Assembly (NCBI GenBank): GCA_951804985.1
Contig: OX638130.1
Coordinates: 86,461,069-86,525,068, forward strand
Length of the DNA stretch: 64,000 nt
Direction of reading: 5' to 3'
DNA from: Dryomyza anilis
Taxonomy: Eukaryota > Arthropoda > Insecta > Diptera > Dryomyzidae
Shown here: piece by piece, positions 11,171 through 20,930 of the stretch
Layout of the letters: every line of letters starts with the position of its first letter
Numbering within the stretch: the first letter of the stretch is position 1
Made by a program: the position numbers and the translations under genes
The notes under the pieces: model-generated
Database searches by the model: none
Seen by the model: only the letters and a program-made list of their open reading frames with translations
Told to the model about the DNA's origin: nothing

Positions 11171-11639
11171 GCATCAGACTGAACTGGGAGCTACACTTGT
11201 TGGTTGAGACTATGGTTGTCGATCTCGGGATTCGGGAATTTTAGCGAAATTAGTCTCAAAAATGTATCCCGGCCACGGTTGCCATATGAAATTCTCCCAC
11301 GAAATACCTTCTCTCCTCATGCAATTCTCACAGAGAAAAACCTCACAAATTCCCACCAACTCCCATACAATTCTCACAAATTTTTTTCCACATGTGGGTA
11401 ATTTCCTTCGTCTCAGAAATCATTTCCCACAACGACCGAACATTCCAATTAACTGTATTTATCCTGCTAAACTGACACGGGATTCCCGGCATATGTGTTC
11501 ATATACAGCCCAATTCGATATAAATACCCCCACACATATTTGGGGGAAAAAAAGATTTATATCGCATTTATATACAAAGTTTTTTCTCTCAAATATTTGT
11601 GTAGGTATTTATTTAAAATCAAACTAATAGTGTTCTTAG
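11171..11639. other. unclassified repeat-like sequence with AATTCTCAC words
   Basis: The word aattctcac and variants recur with 15-30 bp spacing at 11290-11385. Short inverted words (gatataaatacccccac / gggggaaaaaaagatttatatc) occur at 11517-11562. Two plus-strand frames overlap here, but they follow the repeat and match nothing known. Confidence 0.35.
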
Positions 11640-11770
11640 CATAGTTCTCAAAATATAATGTCGTCTCTGTCTCAGAATTAAAAAAAAGGAAAATTTAAGT
11701 ACTGAACATCATAGTTCTCAAAATATAATGTCGTCTCTGTCTCAGAATTAAAAAAAAAGGAAAATTTAAA
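11640..11770. repeat. tandem duplication, 70-bp unit
   Basis: catagttctcaaaatataat starts at 11640 and again at 11710. The following tgtcgtctctgtctcagaat is identical in the two copies, and the A run differs by one base. This is a recent local duplication in non-coding DNA. Confidence 0.85.
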
Positions 11771-12090
11771 ACCGGAACATTTTTTCTTCTATCTTAAGGA
11801 TTGAATCAGAAATCCACGTAAACACTAAAATTACAAAATTTGAAGTTTACAATGCTAACTCAAATAAAACCTTATTTACAAAAATTAATTTACTTTAATT
11901 AAATTATTCGTCTCTTAAAAAGCCATTGTTTATTTTGGACTAAACTTTACTTCGTACACATAAATTGGGAGAATGTTCCAATTTTCAATCGAATTCCGAT
12001 AGAATTTTATATAAAAATGTGTATACAAACAGTTAAGAATTTTATTTCTTTATTCATATAGAATTGGATTGCGTCATAAAAAATTATAAC
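11771..12090. other. AT-rich DNA, nothing recognised
   Basis: No coding frame, repeat or signal could be supported here. Confidence 0.5.
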
Positions 12091-12121
12091 TAGATTGGAG
12101 TGCCCCATCAAAGATAATAAC

Positions 12122-12667
12122 GTCAGTCTTGAGATTAGTCGAAGAATAACTCTTGCCAACAGGTGTTACTTTGGGCTCAATAAGCAATTGAGGAGCAGAA
12201 CCCTATCTCGTCGGATACAAATTACAATCTATAAGTCACTCATTAGCTGAGTCCTTCTCTATGGCGCTGAGGCATGGACGTTTGCCAACTCCGATGAGCG
12301 AGCTTTAGGAGCGTTCAAGAGAAAGATTCTTCGGAAAATCTATGGCCCGATATGCGTTGAAAACGAGTACAGAATCAGTACGAATGATGAGCTGTATGAG
12401 CTCTATACCGACATTGACATAGTCAGGCGCATTAAGATACAGCGCCTTCGCTGTCTTGGATAAGTCGAGCACATGGATGAAAGTACTTCAGCAAAAAATG
12501 TGTTCAATTCCGTACCCAGTGGTAGTCAACGTGGGAGAATTTCGATGGAGCGACCAATGTAAGACAACCTGACAGAACTTGGGGTGCAAAACTGGCGCCA
12601 GCGCGTGCAAAACAGAAGCGACTGGCAAAGCATAATTTCTACTACAAAGCATAATTTTGGGATGTAA
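12122..12667 (+). pseudogene. non-LTR retrotransposon remnant, C-terminal part of the reverse transcriptase ORF
   Basis: One plus-strand frame runs the whole way from 12122 to a final stop at 12665-12667, interrupted by three stops (TGA 12248, TAA 12461, TAA 12560) but with no frameshift. It reads RRITLANRCYFGLNKQLRSR, then YGAEAWTFANSDERALGAFK, RKILRKIYGP, then VQNWRQRVQNRSDWQ. This order is the familiar region after the catalytic palm of LINE polymerases in insects (the 'LLYGAEAWTL…ERKILRKIYGP…RLRWLGHVERM…GVxNWR' pattern). The catalytic YxDD region and the endonuclease are absent, so the copy is 5'-truncated and dead. A short 'taagtaagtaa' run follows the last stop, in the place of a simple 3' tail. 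The clade is not certain. Confidence 0.85.
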
Positions 12668-12689
12668 TGGCCAAATAAGTAAGTAATAT

Positions 12690-13110
12690 TGGAGTGTCAA
12701 CTAAATACTTTATTACAAGAATTGTTCAAAACCCAGCTAAAGAGCAATGTAGGCTTCAAGCACTCGATGAAATGTACTATAATCTGTCTTAATACAGTGT
12801 GTGCAGAAATGAACGCCGAACGTCCTACAGATACTTTACTGGTAAATACATGGTGAAATATTTTTCATTTTGTAATAGTTTCATCTTCGAAAATTGGTTG
12901 TTTTTATACAAAGGTAAAGTTTAAACATGTTGGCATTTTGATTTCGTTTGACTTGCTAAATTTAAATTTTAAATTTGGACAGTTCCAGCATCTCAATCAT
13001 TGTTCTTACACATTTTTATGACACAAAATGACATTGTGAAACTCAAGCATTATTTATAAAATAAATGGGTAACAAATTAAAAGTATTCCTGTGCAATTAA
13101 AAAATTCGGT
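12690..13110. other. AT-rich DNA, nothing recognised
   Basis: The flank word 'ttggagtg' at 12689 echoes 'ttggagtg' at 12095, just before the LINE remnant; it could be a decayed target duplication but is too short to rely on. Otherwise no signal. Confidence 0.45.
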
Positions 13111-13119
13111 AAGTTTTTC

Positions 13120-13640
13120 GGGACATGTTTATTTGGTCGACAGCTCTTTTAGTCGACAGTTCGTTTGGTCGACAGTTCGTTTGGTCGACAGTTCGTTTGG
13201 TCGACAGTTCGTTTGGTCGACAGTACATTTGGTCGACAGCTCTTTTAGTCGAAAGTTCGTTTGGTCGACAGTTCGTTTGATTGACAGCTACATTTGGTCG
13301 ACAATACGTTTAGTCGACACACGTTTAGCCGATATACGTTTGGGCAAAACACATTTGATCGAGACACGTTTAGTCGACAGATGTTTGGTCGACATACGTT
13401 TGGTCCACCGCTCATTTAGTCGATAGTACGTTTGGTTGACAGCTCTTTTAGTCGACATACGTTTGGTCGACCGCTCATTTAGTCGACAGTACCTTTGGTC
13501 GACAGCTCTTTTAGTCGACAGTTCGTTTGGTCGACAGTACGTTTGTTTGACAGTACATTTGGTTGAGAGCTACATTTGGTCGACAATACGTTTAGTCGAC
13601 ACAGGTTTAGTTGACATACGTTTGGTCGACACACGTTGAA
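13120..13640. repeat. minisatellite, 15-16-bp unit TTTGGTCGACAGTTCG
   Basis: More than 30 units are variants of (c)gtttggtcgacagt, with substitutions such as ttTAGtcgac and acACgtttag concentrated toward the right end. The first units at 13150-13240 are nearly identical and the later ones more diverged. The unit contains the GTCGAC palindrome. Open frames across it (13091-13426 and 13436-13639) are repeat by-products. The unit length is close to the 15-bp units in the Helitrons at 47 and 62 kb, so this may be the inner array of another non-autonomous element; no ends were found. Confidence 0.9.
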
Positions 13641-13649
13641 AACTTCGTT

Positions 13650-13990
13650 CGTGATTTAAATAATTTAAAATTATTTTTTATTTTTTTAAATTTAATTTGT
13701 CTTACTTTTTTATTGATTAGTTTTTTTATTGATTTATTTTTTCTTATATTTGAAAATATATTTTTTTTTAAGTTTAAAATTTTGTTTGTAATTAAAGTTG
13801 TTTTCATATTATTTGTTTTTATTAATTTCGAAATTTATTGCTTTATTTATTTTGTTATTAATAGTTATTTGAATTCTTTTTTTTTTTTCAGTAATTGTAT
13901 TTAGTTAAAATTTTTATTTTAAATTTTATACATTTTTAAAAATATCACACAATATAGAAAGTTTAATAATCCTTATTTTTGAATTTCGAA
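13650..13990. repeat. AT-rich direct repeat, left copy
   Basis: The stretch starting tgatttaaataatttaaaat, with gatttattttttcttatatt, gtaattaaagttgttttcat and ending tttttaaaaatatcacacaa, is repeated in the same order and orientation at 14940-15330. Identity is moderate and there are several indels. The two copies bracket a unique block at 13.99-14.94 kb. They are not LTR-like: no TG...CA ends and no promoter. Confidence 0.75.
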
Positions 13991-14079
13991 AAAGACGCTT
14001 TTTAGCATCGCAGAATAACAAACATTTTGTCTCTATGAAAAAAAAAATGGTAACATGCATTCACTTTGTATTCGGACAA

Positions 14080-14376
14080 TTAAACATATTTATGATTCAT
14101 GTAGGTTGGTTTAGCAATTTTCAACTTTAACGAAATTGTTGCACTTAGTAACTTGTGCGAAAATGGCGTAATTTTAACTTTTTCATTTGGCTCTGAAAAA
14201 AAGTATTCGACATCAATTTCAAATTTGGTCTCTGCCCATTCTAGGGTTAAATTTGCATTGATTGTTGCCACATGAAGTTGAGCTGCATTGTTTATGCCTG
14301 CGGTCAGTTGGCTCCTTGACTGCATGTGTTGTACGCTGCTTGTTGCGCTGAATGCGTTGATCTCGCTTGTTTGCAT
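14080..14376 (-). CDS. hypothetical 98-residue ORF
   Basis: The frame opens with an ATG at 14376 with A at -3 (aataaaaATG) and runs to a stop at 14080-14082. The peptide starts MQTSEINAFSATSSVQHMQS and has mixed composition (E, K, T, S, N, hydrophobics) rather than the low complexity of most frames here. No signal peptide or membrane segment is evident. It lies in the unique block between two AT-rich direct repeats. No family is recognised, and no donor of the GTRAGT type is present in frame. It could be a small gene, one exon, or chance. Confidence 0.25.
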   Translation of the reverse strand: MQTSEINAFSATSSVQHMQSRSQLTAGINNAAQLHVATINANLTLEWAETKFEIDVEYFFSEPNEKVKITPFSHKLLSATISLKLKIAKPTYMNHKYV

Positions 14377-14939
14377 TTTTATTCATTTCTAGTGTTTTTG
14401 TTGTAGGTATTTAAAAAAAAAATAATAAATAAAGCAATAAACTGCATGCGTGCGTATGTGTTTGAATAAGAAGAATGCTTTGGCAAAAATGCAGTGTTTT
14501 GCGCTAAAATCATGTCTGCTTATTATGGGCATGAGCGGTCATAGTTTTGAGTTGTGCATGGATTTTGTGTAGTATTTAATAAAAAATAAAATACAATAAA
14601 AAAAAAACAAAAAAAAAAAACTCATCTCAACTTGCAGATGATGATGACATTTTGTTGCTATTTCCCGGCTGTGTGAATCACGCATGATTATTTATTTGCG
14701 TCTTAATTGCCGGGCATGGCAACGATACGATAACCGATAAATGGCTGCAGCTAACCGCAGACTTTATTGCGATTTGCAATCAATGGCTGAGTCTGTGTGG
14801 CTTATGATATGAAACGGCGAGGCGATATTACTAAAGACGGGGGCTGCAGCATTCGGCGCCATTTTGCATGTATTAAACAAGGTGCGTTTTCAGAAAAAGT
14901 TTTCTTTGAGACTATAAAATTTTAAATAATTTAAAAAAA
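14377..14939. other. unique block with a moderate-GC core, possible conserved non-coding element
   Basis: The segment 14620-14880 has balanced composition and no reading frame or repeat. It holds homeodomain-type words (TTAATTG, TTTATTG, AATCAATGG) and gataaccgataaatggctgc. Such blocks inside large fly introns are often enhancers. That role is inferred from composition and context only. Confidence 0.3.
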
Positions 14940-15340
14940 TTTTTGATTTAAATAATTTCAAATTAATTTTTATTTATTTTTTTAAAATTTAATTTGTCTT
15001 ATTTATTTTTATTAATTAGTTTTTTTTTAATGATTTATTTTTTCTTATATTTGAAAATATAATTTTTTTCAAGTTTAATTTTTTTTTTTTGTAATTAAAG
15101 TTGTTTTCATATTATTTATTCTTATATTTGAAAATTTTAAGTTTTAATTTTTTTGAAATTGAAGTTGTTTTTATATTATTTTTTTTTATAAATTTTCGAA
15201 TTTATTGTTTTATTTATTTTATTATAAATAGATATTTTAATTCTATTTTTAATTTCTTTTTCAATAATTTTATTACATATTTATTTAAAATTTTATAATT
15301 TTTTAAAAATATTGCACAATTTACAAAGTGTCATTTACCG
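14940..15340. repeat. AT-rich direct repeat, right copy
   Basis: This repeats 13650-13990 in the same orientation: tgatttaaataatttcaaat, gatttattttttcttatatt, gtaattaaagttgttttcat and a final tttttaaaaatattgcacaa. It has an additional internal duplication of the ttcttatatttgaaaat / aagttgtttt section. Confidence 0.75.
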
Positions 15341-15800
15341 CCTTTTTACTCATTCTTCGCAGTCTGTCTTGCAATTGCATAAAATGTGACAACGAGTAAA
15401 AAAAATAACGAGTGCAGACAACAGACGTTCGTTCGTTGCATTGCATTGCAGCAACAACGAGAGAAAAAAAATACAAAAACAACAGCGCAGTGCGCACCTA
15501 CAAACGAGAAGGCAGGGCAGCAACAACAACCACAAGAACGACAACCAACAAACGAGCACGGGTCGCTGATCTGCTACGGAAAACGTTTTATTTATTTTTT
15601 TTTTTAATTTTTTGTTTCGTTATTTTTTATTTCAACGAGTAGTAGTATCATTGCTCTTGTAGAACTCGCTCAAAAGCTCCAAACCAAATAACTACTCGTT
15701 GAGAGTGTCTGCAACAACTCAAACATTGTTGTAGCACACAGAACCGCAACAACAACAAAAACACTATGAACGAGACGACGCACAGTGGAACAGGCAAGGA
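15341..15800. other. CAA/CAG-rich island with AACGAGT motifs
   Basis: Plus-strand ACAACAGC/CAACAA-type triplets dominate. AACGAGT motifs lie at 15390 and 15407, and a perfect 11-bp inverted repeat, TCAACGAGTAG (15632-15642) and CTACTCGTTGA (15692-15702), brackets 49 bp. Frames of 69-76 residues on both strands are triplet-derived. The best reading is leader or regulatory DNA. Confidence 0.35.
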
Positions 15801-15949
15801 CTACCAAAAATGAGCAAAAACCGAAAACCTAGTGTTATTTTTAGAAAATTAAGTATGAGAATTGACAATATTAATTGTATTTATGAACATTTCATAATCA
15901 ACATTAACATGTGGATTTCCATACAACTATAATAATAATAACAATTGGG

Positions 15950-16480
15950 CGCTACAATCCTGAGTTTTACTCCATATATTTCATCACTGTAGCAAGTTTT
16001 TTATGTCTTTGATCAAACAACACAAGTAGTGTTCAAGTGCCTCTGTCTCTTCCTCACAGACCATGCAGATATAAAAGTATACAAAGATGATCTCTTAGCT
16101 TCTTGTGTCCCACCTATAAAGTGTTTTAACTCGTTCTAGATTTTGTCGGGTGGACCCCAAAGCTTGTCCACGTTGGATTCATCCCATCATACTCTGTGTA
16201 GTTTAGAAGCCCACGAGCTTATCTCGTTTTTTAGGAATTGGAAGAGTCTGCCGGTGATGACAAAAATTGAGTTCATGTTTAACCCGTTTTTTGCCAGTTC
16301 GTCAGCAGTCTCATTTCCCTCTATGTTGCAGTGTCCAGGGACCCATATGGGCATTTCCTGGAGTTCTGGACGGGACAATCGTACGCTTAAAACTTTAATA
16401 TCTCGAAGGAAAATTAAAGAATTTTCCTGATTTGTTTGTGTCCGGACCGGATAAAAACGGAAGTAAATATCGAGGTTCAT
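15950..16480 (-). pseudogene. Jockey/I-type non-LTR retrotransposon remnant, RNase H domain and C-terminal Cys region
   Basis: The minus-strand frame 16480-16187 contains WVPGHCNIEGNETADELAK (residues 46-64), the hallmark end of the retrotransposon RNase H domain, with its last metal-binding Asp (residue 60). Past a stop and frame changes, the same strand at 16070-16020 reads ICMVCEEETEALEHYLC, matching the C-x2-C…H-x4-C segment that follows RNase H in Jockey/I-type LINEs. The N-terminal half of RNase H, the reverse transcriptase and the endonuclease are absent. The copy is 5'-truncated and broken by stops and frameshifts, so it is inactive. Confidence 0.85.
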
Positions 16481-16489
16481 ATGGATATT

Positions 16490-17215
16490 CCAAAAAGTCA
16501 GCGAATTTTGCGTACAATGATTTTTTTGAAATATTTTAAAAAATAGTTGAACTCATGTTCTTTATTTGTATATTTACAATTTGTTCCTAAAATATATAGT
16601 TTTTTCAAAATAAATCAAAGAAAAATTCCGATCGGGACAAAAAATTCCGTAAAGAAATTATCAGTACGATTTTTATTCTAAAAATACTTTTTGCGTACAA
16701 TATATTTTTTTTGTATTATTTCTGAACATAGCTGTGACAATTTACTTTATTTTTATATATGTTTATTCCTAAAGCTAACAGTAGTTTCGTAATAAATCGC
16801 AGAATAATTCCGGACCTTCCATATGTAAATTTGCACTAGGATTTTTTGCTAAAAATAATTTTGTATGTGACAATATAATTAATAATCATTTTACGAAATA
16901 AAAAGTTTCAAATTTACAGATGTTTTTAAGTTTTTTTTAAATTTTTTATACTATTTTTGAAAAGAAAAAAATGTTTTTGATATTTTTTATTCTGTTTATA
17001 CACTTTTGGTACTTACAGTTCCGGACGGGACTGATTTCAATTAGCTGTCACAAATCTTCTAGAATTACTAGGAAATCGATGTTTACATATTTGAAAATGT
17101 CGAGGAAATTCAGATTTAGGAACAGATGATTCAACCATTTAAAAAATGTGTTAGTTTAATATGATAATAAATGTATGTTTTTGGTTCCGGACTAGACAAT
17201 AGGTGCCCCTTAAAC
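16490..17215. repeat. diverged tandem satellite, unit about 175-190 bp
   Basis: The anchor gcgtacaat is at 16510 and 16693, and a looser version (tgtgacaatata) at about 16865. Each is followed at similar distance by 'tttatttttatat…tttattcctaaa', 'aataaatc…agaa(a/t)aattccg' and 'acgggac'-type words. Later 'ttccggacgggactg' and 'ttccggactagac' pieces continue to 17200. Identity between units is low, so the array is old. Confidence 0.55.
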
Positions 17216-17690
17216 AAAACTCAAAAGCATTTTGAATTTTTCGTTCGTAGTTGACCTTTTTCTGGAAATGCTCATATGAAATCCGCAGTGTTAAAAAGTA
17301 AAAGATTCGGAATAGGCTTGGATTTTACCACATCCGTGCATATTGCTTAGATGACAGCTTGGCTCTCTTTGAATAAATTGTCTACACAGTAAGTGCCCCC
17401 TATTTCCGACTGAAATAGGTTTTTCACCAAATTGATCAGAAAATTGAAATTCTTGTAATTGTGTTTGAGAGAGTGTGCAAAGAAATTGGATACATATTGA
17501 GTCGATTTCGAGAAAAACGATAAAGAAGATTTGCATTTGCGTTAATATAGGAGAAAATTTTGCGATTTGGAGAAAAGTCGATGCTGAATATATCAGATTT
17601 GATATAAGATATCGAAAAACAGATAACATAATTAGTAATAGAATATATAAGTCATATATATCCAATTCCTAACTCCATTCACCTAAAAAT
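17216..17690. other. unclassified DNA
   Basis: A 124-residue minus frame (17665-17291) opens only at a TTG and matches nothing known. A CA|GTAAGTG string at about 17388 is donor-like without an exon context. No other signal was found. Confidence 0.4.
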
Positions 17691-17699
17691 GGCGTTTGA

Positions 17700-17920
17700 G
17701 CCAAACTAATTCTCAGTCGACGAATTGAGCGATACCACATTGTAGAATTTTTTCACAGCACTCATAAAGTCTATATCTATTAAATGACTATAGAAATACT
17801 ATAATCTAGTCCCTGCAATTTTGGTTAATATCACTACGAGCGCCCAAGCGAAGACTCGAACCCCAGAACTTTAGAATGCAAGTCGAGCGCGCATACCTCT
17901 GGACTACTGAGGCCTGCCTT
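17700..17920 (-). mobile_element. tRNA-derived SINE (family 1)
   Basis: On the minus strand, starting near 17917, the sequence contains TAGTCCAGAGG (A-box pattern TRGYnnAnnGG) and, 35-40 bases on, GGTTCGAGTCT (B-box pattern GGTTCGANTCC). The order and spacing are those of an internal RNA polymerase III promoter. The tRNA fold is imperfect: a mismatched acceptor stem and a weak anticodon stem. A non-tRNA body follows toward 17700. I therefore call it a SINE head rather than a working tRNA gene. The 3' end is not defined. Confidence 0.65.
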
Positions 17921-18600
17921 GTACCTTATTTATTTTATTACACAATGACAAAAAACACATATCTGACGTCAATTTGACTTGAGATTAACACCAACTTTAT
18001 GTACTCACTGCCCCACTGTGCGACGACACTCTCCAACCCACCAAACGATCGCCAACGAACGCTGATCGTTTTTCTAGTAAATGTCGTATTTTGTGGCGGC
18101 TGTTTTGTGGGAGCTCGTCTCGTTATGCGCAGACCAAACACAAAACAACAATAAAGCACATTCACTCTTTTTTTAATGCTGCTGCTTCTTCTTCCTCTAC
18201 GTCTGTCTACTACTTTGTTGTAGTATGTAGATGTTTTTGTTGTTTGTTTATTTTTCGTTCGTTGATATTAGTTGGGTCTTGTTGTTTTTGTTGTTGTTGC
18301 TTGGTTGATCTCTCTGCAAACAGCGCTGTCGATAACGCATGACAACGAGTAAAGTCTATGGGCTACAACAACGAGCGCGGGCTGTATTTGTGGGGTTGGT
18401 CGCCAACATTGGGTCTCACTCTCAGTATATGCGGCCGGTCGCAACGAGTAACGAGTAGATGAGCGTGTAGAGTGGAGTCGACTATTTTTGTTGATTGGAG
18501 TAGCGTGTAGTATGTTTGTGCTCTTGTCGTCGATCGCAGCGCAGGAATTGTTCTCGTTACTCTGTACGTCGGCGCTCGTTGTTAATTGTTTGCGTGCGCC
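17921..18600. other. triplet-rich, CpG-containing upstream island
   Basis: The segment has a higher GC and CpG content than its surroundings, GTT/CTT triplets at 18180-18300, and AACGAGT motifs at 18343, 18443 and 18449. It lies just upstream of the promoter-like sequence and long exon at 18.6-19.6 kb. Open frames on either strand are hydrophobic triplet products. A 5' regulatory region is the likely reading. Confidence 0.4.
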
Positions 18601-18632
18601 GCCGCTCCGCTCAATGTTGACGACGACGGCTT

Positions 18633-18638
18633 TCAGTT
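18633..18638 (+). promoter_or_regulatory. candidate initiator (TCAGTT)
   Basis: TCAGTT matches the fly initiator TCAKTY, with A at 18635. It sits in a CpG-containing, GC-rich stretch just before the long candidate leader. No TATA box is seen at -30. An AGTTG string that fits the downstream element RGWYV lies three bases too close (+25), so support is partial. Confidence 0.3.
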
Positions 18639-19594
18639 CGTTTCAAAGTTTCGTACGCAGTTGTTGCCGTGTTGGAGCGCTTATTTTGGGTACACCGATC
18701 GTGCGCGTCTGTTTGTACGTGGAACAAATTGAAAAAACGAAAGAAAAGCAGAAACAAAAAAAATTAAAAATCATAAAAAATAAAATAAATGTAAAATATA
18801 TAAAAAGCAGACAAAATAAAAAGTGCATAAAAAAGTAAGAATAATTAAAAAAAACTGTTTATCGGTTTCGTGGTTTTTTTTGCTCTAGTTGCATCCTTTG
18901 TGCAGCATTTGAACGACTTGACAAGAATATTGACGAAAAATTCAATTCAATACTCAACGCGTTTTACGCCCTGCCGCCCGCCAAGTGTTGCCAACCGACG
19001 AGCAAGCGACTGAGATCGACCGTTCGACGTCGACGCGAAGTTAAAAAAAGTGCAGCATGCAACAAAATTTTAAATTCGGTTTGCAACTATAAAAAAAATT
19101 TAAAAAAAAACTAAATAAACTAGTGCAACATAATCTCATCATCATCATCGACAACAACAGTAAAATGTTGTTTGTGCCAACAAATGTGTCATACCTTTTA
19201 CAACAACTAACTAAAGTTTTCTTGTGAAAATTTTCTTTAAAAATGTGTGTTTTTTATTGTGTTTTTATCAAATATTAAGTTGAAAAAGAAAATCTAAAAA
19301 AATAAAAAAAAAATAAACAAAACAAATTATACTACGTCAGCTGTAGATTCAGCGACTTAAATATCACTCACACCACACACTTGAATCGACTCATTGGTTC
19401 ATGTAGTCGAAATATCTGAAAAACCAGAACCTGTTCGTTGGATAATAACTACATCATCATCCGCAGCAGCAGCAACAACATCAATAGCAACAACAACAAC
19501 ATCAACAGCAGCAGCAACCACAACATAATAACAGCAACATTTCCTGACGTCTCATAGCTGACGTTTTGATCGCTGCCCCCGCAATCGCTACAAA
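18635..19594 (+). other. candidate long 5' UTR exon ending in a GTAAGT donor
   Basis: The segment starts at an initiator-like site and runs through A-rich leader sequence. It then passes CAG/CAA/ATC triplets at 19450-19530 (cagcagcagcaacaacatc-type) and ends at AAA|GTAAGT, with GT at 19595-19596. A T-rich intron-like sequence follows. Many stops occur in all frames, so it would be untranslated; a 116-residue frame at 18488-18838 uses a TTG and dissolves into A-rich sequence. CAG/CAA-rich leaders about 1 kb long with large first introns are common in fly transcription-factor genes. The gene cannot be named from this exon. Confidence 0.5.
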
Positions 19595-19600
19595 GTAAGT

Positions 19601-20139
19601 TTTTTTCTTATTATAAAAATTTAATTTATTTCAACATGAAAATACTTTTATGATTAATATGCATTTTATTGCATGGTGAAATAGTCGTTTAAAAACTTGG
19701 AAACAACTATTCAATTTTTATTTTTTTTTTTAATTTTAATGAAAACTTGAGTCTGCAGTTTGTTTCTGTAAATCAAGTGATAACATTGTCGATTTCTGTG
19801 ACGTAAAAATCGTTCAAATGTCACCAAAATTATTCAAAAGGAAATGAAAATTGCGTCAATATGACGTCAAATCGACAATATGAGTCGACAGCTTTGATCG
19901 ACAAAATGAACTTTCTATAGAAATTTTAATTTTAATCGACAAATTTTAAAAAAACAATTGTCTGGGGTTGAAATAATTCTTTCCCAAGAGCAAGAATTGT
20001 CCGATGAAGAATTGTCGGAGGAGACTTTTCCAAGAAACAATTTAGTCGATAAAATATAATATTTTATTGTAATTAGTTCTTAAAGATAATATTTTGTTTT
20101 AGTTACGTGTATTTCTTCCGCGAATAATTCTTTGGGTCA
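19601..20139. other. intron-like AT-rich DNA
   Basis: No coding or structural signal except the first scattered GACAATT words that become the array at 20.14 kb. Two words of the type tgacgtcaa occur at 19860 (CRE-like), without other support. Confidence 0.45.
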
Positions 20140-20310
20140 AGACATTTCATTCATAGAAAATTCCCCCCGAAACGCTTCTTTCCCGGACAATTCTTTCCCA
20201 AGACAATTCTTATCCTGTGAAGGAATTGTCTGGAGATGAATTGTTCCCCGAGACAATTATGTTCGAAACAATTCTTTCCAAACAATTCTTTTTCAGGGGC
20301 AAAAATTAAC
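20140..20310. repeat. short minisatellite of GACAATTCTTTCCC type
   Basis: About eight diverged units of (cc)gagacaattcttt occur, mainly in this orientation, with one inverted block (gaaggaattgtctggagatg) at 20218. It is the reverse complement of the ggGAAGAATTGTCtcg family that makes larger arrays at 36-39 kb. The outlying copies at 19960-20030 belong with it. Confidence 0.75.
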
Positions 20311-20789
20311 TCAGGCAAGAGGTCTACAAAATGAATTATACAGAAATGGATTTGAAGTCGATGAATTTTAATACTCTAACCAAATGATATTTTCTTTCTC
20401 CTCAATATTCTTAACAAAATTTCTCAGCTTACTATAAAATTCCCCGCACGATTGTAATTTAAACACACTGAGAAGAAGTTGCGTTTTTAATACATTTCTA
20501 ATAAAAACCGAAATGTTCCGTAGAATAATTATTACGCAATATGTAATAAATATGTATTTTTTTTTGGTATTGTCTTGGTATTGCTTCATTGCAAGAACTT
20601 AGTGGATCCAGTTTTTTTTTATATTTTGGAAAACTGCAAATATAAAATTCAACCTAATATTGCATTTTGAATTACATATATTTATTTTATATTTCTGACA
20701 ACTTTTTTTAAATTTCTTTAATTTTTGAATGACGTTTGTCACGCATTGAGAATTAGAAAACAATATTTTCTAAATGACCCAGACAATTG
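20311..20789. other. AT-rich DNA, nothing recognised
   Basis: No supported feature. A 73-residue minus frame at 20589-20368 is AT-derived. Confidence 0.45.
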
Positions 20790-20930
20790 TTTTTTTAAAA
20801 TGAATTCATTTGAGAAACAATAAATTGTACTGAGATTTTGAATTTAAAATCAAAAACGTTTGTTTTCAAATTTCCATATGAATTTTGATTAAAATCTGGA
20901 ACATGTTCCTGTATTGCATTCTTTAAAAAT
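20790..20930. repeat. dispersed repeat, second copy of the 3.3-3.5 kb family
   Basis: It shares aaacgtttgttttcaaattt, the 'catatgaattttgat' segment and tctggaacatgttcctgtat with 3466-3530, in the same orientation. Confidence 0.5.

Noticed and set aside
13650..15340. LTR retrotransposon with the AT-rich repeats as LTRs
   Set aside because: No TG…CA ends, primer-binding site, polypurine tract, promoter or gag/pol frame between them.
17291..17665. 124-residue minus-strand frame
   Set aside because: It opens at TTG, has no recognisable domain and crosses repeat-like sequence.
17840..17917. Functional tRNA gene
   Set aside because: A and B boxes are present, but the acceptor stem has a mismatch, the anticodon stem is weak and a non-tRNA body follows; a SINE is a better fit.
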